Positions 6,866 through 13,835 of a DNA stretch of 32,266 nucleotides are shown here, in pieces. The stretch covers positions 1 through 32,266 of the forward strand of contig JAFTPQ010000024.1 in the NCBI GenBank assembly GCA_017463205.1, in the 5' to 3' direction. Position 1 is the first letter of the stretch. Every line of letters begins with the position of its first letter. The notes below the pieces were generated by a model, which searched no databases, had not been told where the DNA came from, and saw only the letters and a program-made list of their open reading frames with translations. This stretch comes from Clostridia bacterium (GTDB taxonomy: Bacteria; Bacillota; Clostridia; Christensenellales; Borkfalkiaceae). Made by a program: the position numbers and the translations under genes.

Positions 6866-8971
6866 TTGAACGCAAAAGATTCTATTTTTGAAAAATTTAT
6901 CGACGGTACGTTTGCCGGGAAAACCGTAACGGAAATTTGCAAACTTTCCAATATCCCCTACCGTGAAAAAAGCCGCTTGCTTTCTTTGTTAGACGCTTTG
7001 TGCGAAGAAGGCAAATTGTTTGTAAACAGTGGGGGCAGGTATGGGACGAGCGAGCAATTGGGCTTGATTAAAGGCGTGCTGACGGGCAACGAACGAGGTT
7101 TTGCGTTCCTTACGCCCGATAACAGCGAACGCTTTGAAAACGATTTTTTTATTCCGCATAAAAATTTGCACGGCGCGTTGCACGGTGACGTTGTGATCGC
7201 AGAGCCCGTTTACGGGCGAAGCGACGACGAAGCGTGTGTGATCCGCGTTCTTTCACGGGGATATTCCACGATCGTGGGTACGTTCCGCAAAGACCGCCGC
7301 GCCGGATATCTTATCCCCGACGAAAAACGCTTCGGCACGGACATTTATATCCCGCTTGCCGATTGTTACAATGTGAAAAACGGCGTGAAAGCCGTGGCAA
7401 AAATCACGTCCTACCCTTACGGAAAATCGCCCGGGGGAGAAATTATCGAAGTTTTGGGCGAAGAAGACGATTTTTTTGCGGAAGAATTGTCGATCATCCG
7501 CTCGTACGATTTACGGGAAGAGTTCCCTGAAAAAGTAGAAAACGAAGCAAAACGTCAACAGGCCCGTGGGATCACGGAAAAAGATTATATCGGGCGTTGC
7601 GATTTTCGGGAAAAACAGATCGTAACGATCGACGGGGAAGACACGCGTGACATTGACGATGCGATTTCTTTGGAAAAAGACGGCGATATCTATGTTTTGG
7701 GCGTGCATATAGCGGACGTTTCTCATTACGTTTCCTACCGTTCTGCGCTTGATTTGGAAGCCTACGAACGCGGAACGAGCGTCTATTTTCCCGATCGGGT
7801 GTTGCCCATGTTGCCGCGCGCTTTATCCAACGGAATTTGCTCGCTGAACGAGGGCGAAGAACGTTTGGCGTTGTCTTGCATGATGCGAATCAATCAAAAA
7901 GGCGTTGTTACAAGCCACGAAATTGTTGAAAGCGTAATTCGTTCTTCTTACAAAATGACGTATAACGAAGTGACGAAACTGTTGGACGGCGACGGGGAAA
8001 TTTGCGAAAAATATGCGCTCGTCAAAGACATGGTATGCCTGTTTGCGGAATTGACCGAAATTTTGCAAACGATGCGAAACAAAAAAGGCAGCATTTCGTT
8101 GGACGTAAAAGAGGCGAAAATTCTTTTAGACGAAAACGATGAAATATTGATCCCCGATCACGACCGCCCTTTCTCCTATCAGATCATCGAAGCGTTTATG
8201 GTGCTTGCCAATGAAACGGTTGCGGAATATATGCACTCGATCGACGCGCCGTTTTTATACCGCATCCACGAAAAACCCAACGAAGAAAAAGCAACTGCGT
8301 TTCGCGCGTTTGCGCAAACGTTGGGATTGCGGGCTAAATTTTCCGTGGACGACGTAAAGCCGTACGATTATCAAAATTTATTGAAAGTGGCGGAAGATAT
8401 GCCTATTTATTCGGTTTTGAACCGCGTAATGTTGCGATCGATGCAAAAAGCGAGATATTCGTCTGAAAACGTTGGGCATTTTGGATTGGCAAGCCCTTGC
8501 TATTGCCATTTCACTTCCCCTATCCGTCGGTATCCCGACCTGTGTATTCACCGTATTATTAAAGAAATCTTACACGGAAATTACGAAGAAGCGACGAAAA
8601 AATATGCGCCGTTCGTCCAAGAAGCGGCGCAACAATCGTCCGACCGTGAACGCCGCGCAGCTGATGCGGAACGGGACGTAGACGATTTGTATATCACGAT
8701 GTATATGAGCGAGCGGATCGGCGAAGAATACGACGCCGTTATTTCCGGCGTAACGTCTTTCGGTCTGTTTGCCGAATTGCCCAACACCATAGAGGGCTTT
8801 ATTCCTTTGGAATCGTTATACGGAGAATACACGCACGATCCCGACCGTTTTCGTTTGATCGGAAAAGAGAAGACCTATTGCATCGGAGAAGAAATTCGGA
8901 TCCGTGTGATCGACGTTGATTTTTACCGACGCCGAACGGAGTTTCGTTTGTTGGAAAAGATAGAAAAATGA
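6866..8971 (+). CDS. rnr: Ribonuclease R
   Basis: The 701-residue processive 3'-5' exoribonuclease of the RNB (RNase II/R) family degrades structured RNA and, with SmpB/tmRNA, faulty mRNAs. Domains in order are an N-terminal winged helix (about 1-60), cold-shock OB folds (GNERGFAFL, then GTFRKDRRAGYLIPD), the RNB catalytic domain with the Asp cluster TIDGEDTRDIDDA at residues 254-266, and a C-terminal S1 domain (DAVISGVTSFGLFAELPN) ending near residue 695. There is no long basic C-terminal tail. The start is a TTG at 6866, with CGGAGG six bases upstream; upstream in-frame codons lack such a site. smpB follows 74 bases later. Confidence 0.95.
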   Translation: MNAKDSIFEKFIDGTFAGKTVTEICKLSNIPYREKSRLLSLLDALCEEGKLFVNSGGRYGTSEQLGLIKGVLTGNERGFAFLTPDNSERFENDFFIPHKNLHGALHGDVVIAEPVYGRSDDEACVIRVLSRGYSTIVGTFRKDRRAGYLIPDEKRFGTDIYIPLADCYNVKNGVKAVAKITSYPYGKSPGGEIIEVLGEEDDFFAEELSIIRSYDLREEFPEKVENEAKRQQARGITEKDYIGRCDFREKQIVTIDGEDTRDIDDAISLEKDGDIYVLGVHIADVSHYVSYRSALDLEAYERGTSVYFPDRVLPMLPRALSNGICSLNEGEERLALSCMMRINQKGVVTSHEIVESVIRSSYKMTYNEVTKLLDGDGEICEKYALVKDMVCLFAELTEILQTMRNKKGSISLDVKEAKILLDENDEILIPDHDRPFSYQIIEAFMVLANETVAEYMHSIDAPFLYRIHEKPNEEKATAFRAFAQTLGLRAKFSVDDVKPYDYQNLLKVAEDMPIYSVLNRVMLRSMQKARYSSENVGHFGLASPCYCHFTSPIRRYPDLCIHRIIKEILHGNYEEATKKYAPFVQEAAQQSSDRERRAADAERDVDDLYITMYMSERIGEEYDAVISGVTSFGLFAELPNTIEGFIPLESLYGEYTHDPDRFRLIGKEKTYCIGEEIRIRVIDVDFYRRRTEFRLLEKIEK

Positions 8972-8983
8972 GAAAATGCGACT

Positions 8984-9000
8984 ACCATGTACGCGTTGAA
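8984..9000 (+). repeat. Interspersed 17-bp repeat, copy A
   Basis: ACCATGTACGCGTTGAA lies 13 bases after the rnr stop, reading in the direction of transcription. It is identical to copies at 12863-12879 and, on the minus strand, 17528-17512. Read from its ATG it encodes MYALN and then a stop. Confidence 0.8.
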
Positions 9001-9045
9001 TTGAAATTTTGCAGTTTATTTTTGCTATATATGAGGTAAAAAAAT

Positions 9046-9498
9046 ATGAAAATAATTACAACGAATAAATCGGCGTCGTTTGAATATTTTATCGAAGAAA
9101 AATATGAAGCCGGCATCGTTTTGGAAGGAAACGAAATAAAATCGTTACGCAACGGCAACGTCAACATGAACGACAGTTTTTGTTTTGTCCGTGGCAACGA
9201 CGTATCCGTTAAAAATATGCACATCGCGTTTTATGAAAAATCGGACGGCTTTTCTTCCAAAGATACTCGCCGCGATCGAAAATTACTATTGCATAAAAGC
9301 GAAATTGCCAAAATCGCCGGTAAGATCAATCGTCAAGGATATACGCTTGTGCCGTTGAAACTGTATTTTAAAGATTCCTTGGTAAAAATGGAAATTGCCC
9401 TTTGTCGCGGTAAACACACCTACGATAAAAAGCAGAGCATCGCCGAACGGGACGTAAAACGTTCGGTCGATCGCGAATTGAAAAACGCAGGTTTTTAA
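9046..9498 (+). CDS. smpB: SsrA-binding protein SmpB
   Basis: The 150-residue RNA-binding protein delivers tmRNA to stalled ribosomes in trans-translation. The OB-fold core is clear: FEYFIEEKYEAGIVLEGNEIKSLRNGNVN near the start, then the LLLHKSEI segment, GYTLVPLKLYFKD and the C-terminal basic tail GKHTYDKKQSIAERDVKR, which enters the decoding centre. Length is typical. A GAGGT site at 9033-9037 sits 8 bases before the ATG. The ssrA (tmRNA) gene often follows smpB in Firmicutes; here only a terminator follows, so ssrA must be elsewhere. Confidence 0.97.
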   Translation: MKIITTNKSASFEYFIEEKYEAGIVLEGNEIKSLRNGNVNMNDSFCFVRGNDVSVKNMHIAFYEKSDGFSSKDTRRDRKLLLHKSEIAKIAGKINRQGYTLVPLKLYFKDSLVKMEIALCRGKHTYDKKQSIAERDVKRSVDRELKNAGF

Positions 9499-9542
9499 CG
9501 CTTTAATTTCATCATTTTCCCCTTTTATTAACCGAACCACGC

Positions 9543-9570
9543 AGCTCCGAATCCGATCGGGGCTGTTTTT
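9543..9570 (+). terminator. Intrinsic terminator after smpB
   Basis: AGCTCCGA (9543-9550) pairs with TCGGGGCT (9557-9564), including one G-T pair, around a 6-nt loop, followed by GTTTTT. On the opposite strand no T run follows, so it acts for the rnr-smpB transcript. Confidence 0.85.
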
Positions 9571-9580
9571 ATCGCTCTAT

Positions 9581-10243
9581 TTACAGTTCCGGTCGAAAAA
9601 AGCCGCGACGGCGAGTTTCCACCAAATGATATTGTTTCACGTTTTCAAAATCGGTATATACAGGGCTTTGCGGGGACGCAAACGCAATATTTCCCGAAAC
9701 GTCCGCGATCATCGCATACCCCTTCCCCCCCAACAACACAGGCACGCCGTAACAATACGCGTGGGCGCGCAACAGCACCGTCTGCAAACTGTTGAAAACC
9801 GAACCGAACGGACAGACGATAAAATCGCTGCCGCATACGGCAAGCGATTTCACCACTTCGGGAAAATGGATATCCTCCGCCACGACCACCCCCATGCGCC
9901 CCAAACCCGTTTCATACACGCGAAGCGCCGCGCCGCTGCTCACCGCTCCGTCCACAACGTTCAGCATATCCGAAACGCCTAAAATACGCCCGTTTTCCGC
10001 CACCAAAGCCGATTTTCGTTTATGTCCGCGCGTATCGGTGACGCAACCGCAAACAACAACGCTTTTTGCACTTTTAGACAACAGCGCAACGTCTTTGAAA
10101 AAATCCGTTTCACCTTTCAGCTCTTTTTCATAACTCACTTCCCCCAAGCCCGAAAAACCGAAAACAAGCAGATCGGCTGCTTCCCCGTCATACTTTTTCC
10201 GAAACGCGCGCACCGTATTTTCCGTGACAAAACCGACCTTCAT
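9581..10243 (-). CDS. Nitrilase-fold protein lacking the catalytic triad
   Basis: The 220-residue protein keeps the framework of the carbon-nitrogen hydrolase superfamily. It has an early strand DLLVFGFSGLGE, a RKSALVAENGRILG segment matching the usual 'N-x-(A/L)-hydrophobic-G-x-hydrophobic-G' strand, VVVAEDIHFPEV matching the nucleophile elbow (I/L)CYDxRFPE, and a later YGVPVLLGG strand. However, the nucleophile Cys is Ala122, the usual Glu of the FPE motif is replaced (FGF at 28-30), and the Lys of the KxHL motif is missing (SDM at 91-93). At 220 residues it is also shorter than the usual 260-290. It is therefore probably a pseudoenzyme with a binding or structural role. A GGAGGAG site precedes the ATG. 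It appears to be a single-gene unit. Confidence 0.72.
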   Translation of the reverse strand: MKVGFVTENTVRAFRKKYDGEAADLLVFGFSGLGEVSYEKELKGETDFFKDVALLSKSAKSVVVCGCVTDTRGHKRKSALVAENGRILGVSDMLNVVDGAVSSGAALRVYETGLGRMGVVVAEDIHFPEVVKSLAVCGSDFIVCPFGSVFNSLQTVLLRAHAYCYGVPVLLGGKGYAMIADVSGNIAFASPQSPVYTDFENVKQYHLVETRRRGFFRPEL

Positions 10244-10387
10244 AAACTCCTCCGCCTTTCTTTCTTCTTTTTATTATATACCGTAGCACGCAAAAAGGTG
10301 CATACGGCGTACAATAAAATAAGATCGGTTGTATAAACGATTTGATTTTCGGCTATCATAAAAGCAGAAACGAAAGGGAGGCGTTAT

Positions 10388-10492
10388 ATGTTTTGGATCG
10401 GATTGGGCGTAGGCGTGTTTTTGGGCGCAAACTTGGGATTGGCGATCATGGCGATTTTCATTGCGGGTAAACAAAGCGAAACCGACGGCTGA
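10388..10492 (+). CDS. 34-residue membrane peptide (DUF3789-like)
   Basis: A short frame with a strong GGGAGG site 8 bases upstream encodes MFWIGLGVGVFLGANLGLAI followed by MAIFIAGKQSETDG. It has one transmembrane helix (about residues 2-27) and a short charged tail. The GVFLGANLG pattern resembles the tiny DUF3789 membrane proteins often found in Firmicutes phages and chromosomes; I am matching from memory. The stop codon lies inside the terminator hairpin at 10480-10507. No clear sigma-A promoter is visible upstream. Function is unknown. Confidence 0.72.
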   Translation: MFWIGLGVGVFLGANLGLAIMAIFIAGKQSETDG

Positions 10493-10507
10493 AACCGTCG
10501 GTTTTTT
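10480..10507 (+). terminator. Intrinsic terminator overlapping the end of the small ORF
   Basis: AACCGACGG (10480-10488) and CCGTCGGTT (10495-10503) form a 9-bp stem with loop CTGAAA, followed by a T run. The stop codon TGA lies in the loop, so the last codons of the 34-residue gene are the 5' arm. It also separates this gene from the convergent kinase gene. Confidence 0.88.
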
Positions 10508-10513
10508 GTTGTT

Positions 10514-11632
10514 TTATTTATTTTCATTAAAATATTTATCTACGATCGCTTGCATTTCATCTAAATGCGTGATCATATCTCTCGCCAACTTCAAATGGCA
10601 TTTCGCACGCACCAAATTTTGATCGGGATAATGGATCTTAAAATAGATATCGCCGTTGATATAATCGGTTAAAAACCGAACGCCGCATTCCACCGTCATC
10701 GCCACTGCCCCAAGCGCCAACGACGCTTTTTCGGCTTCGGTGATAAAATCGCCGATCTCACGCACAAAACCGCGTGTGAAGGCTTCGTATTTTTCCATAT
10801 CGACGGCAACCGTACTTAAATCGCGTTCGTCTTCTTCGCCCGTAGACGCCGCAACTCGAATCGCATCTCCAAAATCAAATGCGACCAAACCCGGCATTAC
10901 CGTATCCAGATCGATAACGGAAAGATGCTCGAACGTTTTTGCATCGAACAACACGTTGCTGGTTTTTGTGTCGTTATGCGTTACGCGCAAGGGCAACACT
11001 CCCTCCCTTTGCAGACGATAGGGCTTTGTTGCGAGTTCTTCCAACGCCAAATACCCCTCGATCTCCTCCGCAAGTTCTGCCACACGGTTTTTCGCGTTTT
11101 CGGCGATCGCATCGCGGAACGCATCGTAACGTCGAATGGTGTTGTGGAAATGCGGGATCACAATAGAAAGTTTTTCAACGGGAAAATCGGCAAGTTGCAA
11201 TTGAAATTCACCAAACGCTTTCCCCGATTCCTCAATGACTTTTAAATTTTCAGGTTTCAAGAAACAAACGGATTCGTCGATATACCGACAGCAACGCCAA
11301 AAACCGCCGTCTTCCGTCAGCGTATAATATTTGCCGTCCGCCGTTTGTTTATAATGCAACACGTTCCGCTTTGCCGTCTCTTTCACTTGCTTGATTTTTG
11401 CGCGGATAAATTCGGTGACGGCGGAAATGTTTTCCATTACGCCGACGGGATCTTGGAACACGTACGTGTTTACCTGCTGAACAATATAATCTTTCAACAC
11501 GCCGTCCCGTTGATAAAATACTCGATAGGTGGTGTTGATATGTCCGCTGTTGATCACTTCATATCCTTGATATTCGCCACGCAAGCAAAACGTTTGGCAA
11601 ATGGCTTTTAATTGTGTTTCTTCGTTGTTCAT
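10514..11632 (-). CDS. Aminoglycoside phosphotransferase-fold kinase, NahK-like
   Basis: The 372-residue protein is of the APH/choline kinase fold. The N-terminal GYEVINSGHINTTYRV and VQQVNTYVFQDPVGVMENI segments closely follow the pattern of N-acetylhexosamine 1-kinase (NahK, about 359 residues) of the lacto-N-biose/galacto-N-biose pathway. The Brenner motif VTHNDTKTSNVLFD carries the catalytic Asp221, and VIDLDTVMPG with AFDFGDAIR forms the metal-binding segment. The likely reaction is ATP-dependent anomeric phosphorylation of an N-acetylhexosamine or related sugar; the exact substrate is inferred. No lacto-N-biose phosphorylase or transporter lies beside it. A GAGGGG site precedes the ATG. 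Expression should come from the consensus promoter at 11783-11811 through a structured leader. Confidence 0.8.
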   Translation of the reverse strand: MNNEETQLKAICQTFCLRGEYQGYEVINSGHINTTYRVFYQRDGVLKDYIVQQVNTYVFQDPVGVMENISAVTEFIRAKIKQVKETAKRNVLHYKQTADGKYYTLTEDGGFWRCCRYIDESVCFLKPENLKVIEESGKAFGEFQLQLADFPVEKLSIVIPHFHNTIRRYDAFRDAIAENAKNRVAELAEEIEGYLALEELATKPYRLQREGVLPLRVTHNDTKTSNVLFDAKTFEHLSVIDLDTVMPGLVAFDFGDAIRVAASTGEEDERDLSTVAVDMEKYEAFTRGFVREIGDFITEAEKASLALGAVAMTVECGVRFLTDYINGDIYFKIHYPDQNLVRAKCHLKLARDMITHLDEMQAIVDKYFNENK

Positions 11633-11684
11633 TTTATTCCCCTCTCTTTTTTCGCCGTTTCAAAAACGCAATAAACAAGCGCAG

Positions 11685-11730
11685 AAAAACGACTGCATAC
11701 CACTTATCGTATGCTGACGAGTTCGTTTTT
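11685..11730 (-). promoter_or_regulatory. Folded leader element upstream of the NahK-like gene
   Basis: In the roughly 144-nt leader, AAAAACGA (11730-11723, minus strand) pairs with TCGTTTTT (11692-11685), and inside it GCATAC (11714-11709) pairs with GTATGC (11700-11695). The 3' arm ends in five T residues, so the structure resembles a terminator or attenuator. No known riboswitch class is recognised. Confidence 0.5.
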
Positions 11731-11782
11731 GGACACTGCCTTTTTATCTCAAACGTTTTAAACACATACCCTTATTTTATTA

Positions 11783-11811
11783 ATTATATCATTTGCAAAG
11801 AAAAATGTCAA
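11783..11811 (-). promoter_or_regulatory. Consensus sigma-A promoter for the NahK-like kinase
   Basis: On the minus strand TTGACA (11811-11806) and TATAAT (11788-11783) are separated by exactly 17 bp, matching consensus at all positions. The start site near 11776 gives a leader of about 144 nt. In the opposite direction no clear promoter for the deacetylase is seen in 11633-11893. Confidence 0.85.
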
Positions 11812-11893
11812 GGTTTTCCGGCGTTCTACTCAAAAAGTTTTTATCCCTCCCTTTTAAACGCATAACTGCGCGCCGTTTGCAAATACTTTTCTT

Positions 11894-12850
11894 ATGAAAT
11901 TTTTACGTTTACAGCGTTGTTTGACAGCGTTTTTTATTTGTATTTCTCTTTCCTGCTTTATTTGCGGCGGCTGCACGAACAAGGCAACGCTGCCTCACTC
12001 TTCTTCGTCGATCGAAAACAGCTCTTTTTCGACCGATCTTCCATCTTCCTTTTCTTCGTCAAACGGCAACGCCCCGTTAGAAGAACCGATCGTGCAAGAA
12101 AGCGCAAACGACAGCGAATACAGCGTTGCGCAAGACAGTTCGCAAAGCGAGGATTCGGCAGAAGAAACCATCGATCCCACTGTTTGGAACGTTTCGGACG
12201 TGGATATTTCCGCTGTGGATTGCAACAAAAAATTGATCGCGTTCACGTTTGACGACGCACCCACACGGGCTACGGAAAGTTTATTTGCCGTTTTTGCGGC
12301 GTTTAACGAACAAAATCCCGATACGCCCGCAACCGCTACACTATTTTTAAACGGATATTTATTCGACAAAGAAACGCCGCACCTTTTGCACGCCGCCAAA
12401 ACGTTGGGTTTTGAATTGGGCAATCACACGCAATCGCATTTCGATTTGACCACGTTAACGAAAGACGAGCTGAAAACAGAAATCGACGCGACAGACGCGT
12501 TGTTGAAATTCGCCGACGGAAAAGAACGGCACTTATTGCGACCGCCGTACGGAAAATTCAACGAAAACGTAAAAAATGTTGCGCAAACTCCCATCATTCA
12601 CTGGTCGATCGACACGTTGGATTGGGCAGGCACTTCCGCCGACGATATCTACGAAACGGTATTTTCAAACCGATCTCCCGGCGCGATCGTGCTGATGCAC
12701 GACGGTTATCCTGCGACGATCGACGCATTAAAACGGCTGTTGCCCGATTTGAAAGCGGACGGATACCAAGTGGTGAGCGTTTCGCAAATGGCAAAAGCGC
12801 ACGGCTGTATTTTACGAAACGGCAGCGTGTATATTCGAGCCAGAAAATAA
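11894..12850 (+). CDS. Lipoprotein polysaccharide deacetylase (NodB domain)
   Basis: The 318-residue extracellular carbohydrate esterase is of family CE4 type. Residues 1-27 form a signal peptide with a lipobox-like FICGGC, Cys27 being the likely lipidation site. Residues 30-95 are a Ser/Glu-rich linker. The NodB domain follows: TFDDAP (Asp120, Asp121; the usual Gly is Ala), the metal-binding GNHTQSH (His178, His182), RPPYGKFN, DTLDWAG and VLMHDG (His269). It probably de-N-acetylates peptidoglycan or another surface glycan. No convincing ribosome binding site precedes the ATG, so translation may be weak or the start may differ. The stop is followed by repeat copy B and a terminator. Confidence 0.88.
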   Translation: MKFLRLQRCLTAFFICISLSCFICGGCTNKATLPHSSSSIENSSFSTDLPSSFSSSNGNAPLEEPIVQESANDSEYSVAQDSSQSEDSAEETIDPTVWNVSDVDISAVDCNKKLIAFTFDDAPTRATESLFAVFAAFNEQNPDTPATATLFLNGYLFDKETPHLLHAAKTLGFELGNHTQSHFDLTTLTKDELKTEIDATDALLKFADGKERHLLRPPYGKFNENVKNVAQTPIIHWSIDTLDWAGTSADDIYETVFSNRSPGAIVLMHDGYPATIDALKRLLPDLKADGYQVVSVSQMAKAHGCILRNGSVYIRARK

Positions 12851-12858
12851 TAAAACAC

Positions 12859-12879
12859 GCATACCATGTACGCGTTGAA
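12859..12879 (+). repeat. Interspersed 17-bp repeat, copy B
   Basis: ACCATGTACGCGTTGAA occupies 12863-12879, preceded by GCAT so that it also matches the GCATACCATGTACG of copy D. It starts 9 bases after the deacetylase stop, reads with transcription and is followed by the terminator stem at 12892. Confidence 0.8.
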
Positions 12880-12891
12880 CTTAAAAAATAT

Positions 12892-12923
12892 AAAGGCGGA
12901 GGTCGTTCCCCCCCCCCGCCTTT
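12892..12923. terminator. Bidirectional terminator between deacetylase and esterase genes
   Basis: AAAGGCGG (12892-12899) pairs with CCGCCTTT (12916-12923). The loop side contains a run of ten C (12908-12917). T-rich sequence follows on plus (GTGTTTT) and, more strongly, on minus (ATATTTTTT), so it can serve both convergent genes. Confidence 0.82.
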
Positions 12924-12965
12924 GTGTTTTATTATATCCGTCTTTCTTAACAACCGTTGATCTCT

Positions 12966-13805
12966 TTAAAAAGGTTCTTTTACATACAAACGGAAAAATG
13001 CCGCGCAATCGTCCAGCCAATGCGGCACTCTCGCATACACGTCGCTGATACCGTTGATTTCCTTGCTTGCCGTAGACAAACCGTGCCAGCCCTGCGGATA
13101 GACGTGCAATTCGTAAGCGATCTCTTTATCCGCCAACGCCAACGCATAACGAAGCGCGTTGTCGGCAGGCACTCCATTGTCTTCCGCCGTCGCCCAAATA
13201 AACGCAGGCGGCGTTTCCTTTGAAACAGCCTCGTTTAAATTGAGCGTTTTCAGCAATTCCGCTTGCGCTTCTTCCGTATATCCGTTTAAAAGATTTTCAT
13301 AAGAGCCTTGATGTCCGTGGATCTTGGAAATGACGGGATAGCAAAGCCCTACTGCCGTGGGTTTACAATCGAGCGCAACGCCTGCTTTTTGGGAAACGTT
13401 TTGATGTTCCACAGCAAGGTTGCCTGTTAAATGTCCGCCCGCAGAGAACCCGACTACAAAAATTTCATCGGGATTTACATCCAATTCTTTCGCGTGTTTC
13501 CGCACATAATCGACAGCCGCAGACACTTCCAACAACTGTTCGGGATAACGCACGCCGTCGCCTGCGATCAGATACGTAAGAATAAACGTTTGAAAGCCTC
13601 TTGCCAAAAAGGCTGTTGCCACCGGTTCTCCCTCGCGTTTGCTGACAAAACCGTATCCGCCGCCGGGAACAACGATCACCGCAGGGCGTTTCCAATCGCG
13701 CTCGCTTCTGTCCCCATCCCACGGAAAATCCATCAAAATACAATCAAGTTTCCCGCCTGCCAAAAAGGCGTATTCCTGAGTTAAATCCACCGTATACGTT
13801 TTCAT
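12966..13805 (-). CDS. Alpha/beta hydrolase, probable carbohydrate acetylesterase
   Basis: The 279-residue cytoplasmic hydrolase is of the BD-FAE/acetyl-xylan-esterase-like group. It has an oxyanion loop VVPGGGYGFVSKREGEPVA (residues 45-63), the nucleophile elbow VVGFSAGGH (Ser121), the acid in ATAEDNGVP (Asp209) and the catalytic histidine in QGWHGLS (His241), so the triad is complete. There is no signal peptide, which suggests action on imported short oligosaccharides; the substrate is inferred. It lies 30 bases downstream of the aspartokinase gene on the same strand and is probably cotranscribed, although no metabolic link is evident. An AGGAG site precedes the ATG. Confidence 0.83.
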   Translation of the reverse strand: MKTYTVDLTQEYAFLAGGKLDCILMDFPWDGDRSERDWKRPAVIVVPGGGYGFVSKREGEPVATAFLARGFQTFILTYLIAGDGVRYPEQLLEVSAAVDYVRKHAKELDVNPDEIFVVGFSAGGHLTGNLAVEHQNVSQKAGVALDCKPTAVGLCYPVISKIHGHQGSYENLLNGYTEEAQAELLKTLNLNEAVSKETPPAFIWATAEDNGVPADNALRYALALADKEIAYELHVYPQGWHGLSTASKEINGISDVYARVPHWLDDCAAFFRLYVKEPF

Positions 13806-13835
13806 AGTTCTTCTCCTGTGTATATATTGATTTGC

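Noticed and set aside
9499-9580. Search for a tmRNA (ssrA) gene after smpB
   Set aside because: The gap is only 82 bases and holds a terminator; there is no tRNA-like acceptor end or tag-peptide frame.
12908-12917. Run of ten C as a possible phase-variable tract
   Set aside because: It lies in the loop side of a terminator after both genes' stop codons, so length changes would not shift any frame or promoter.
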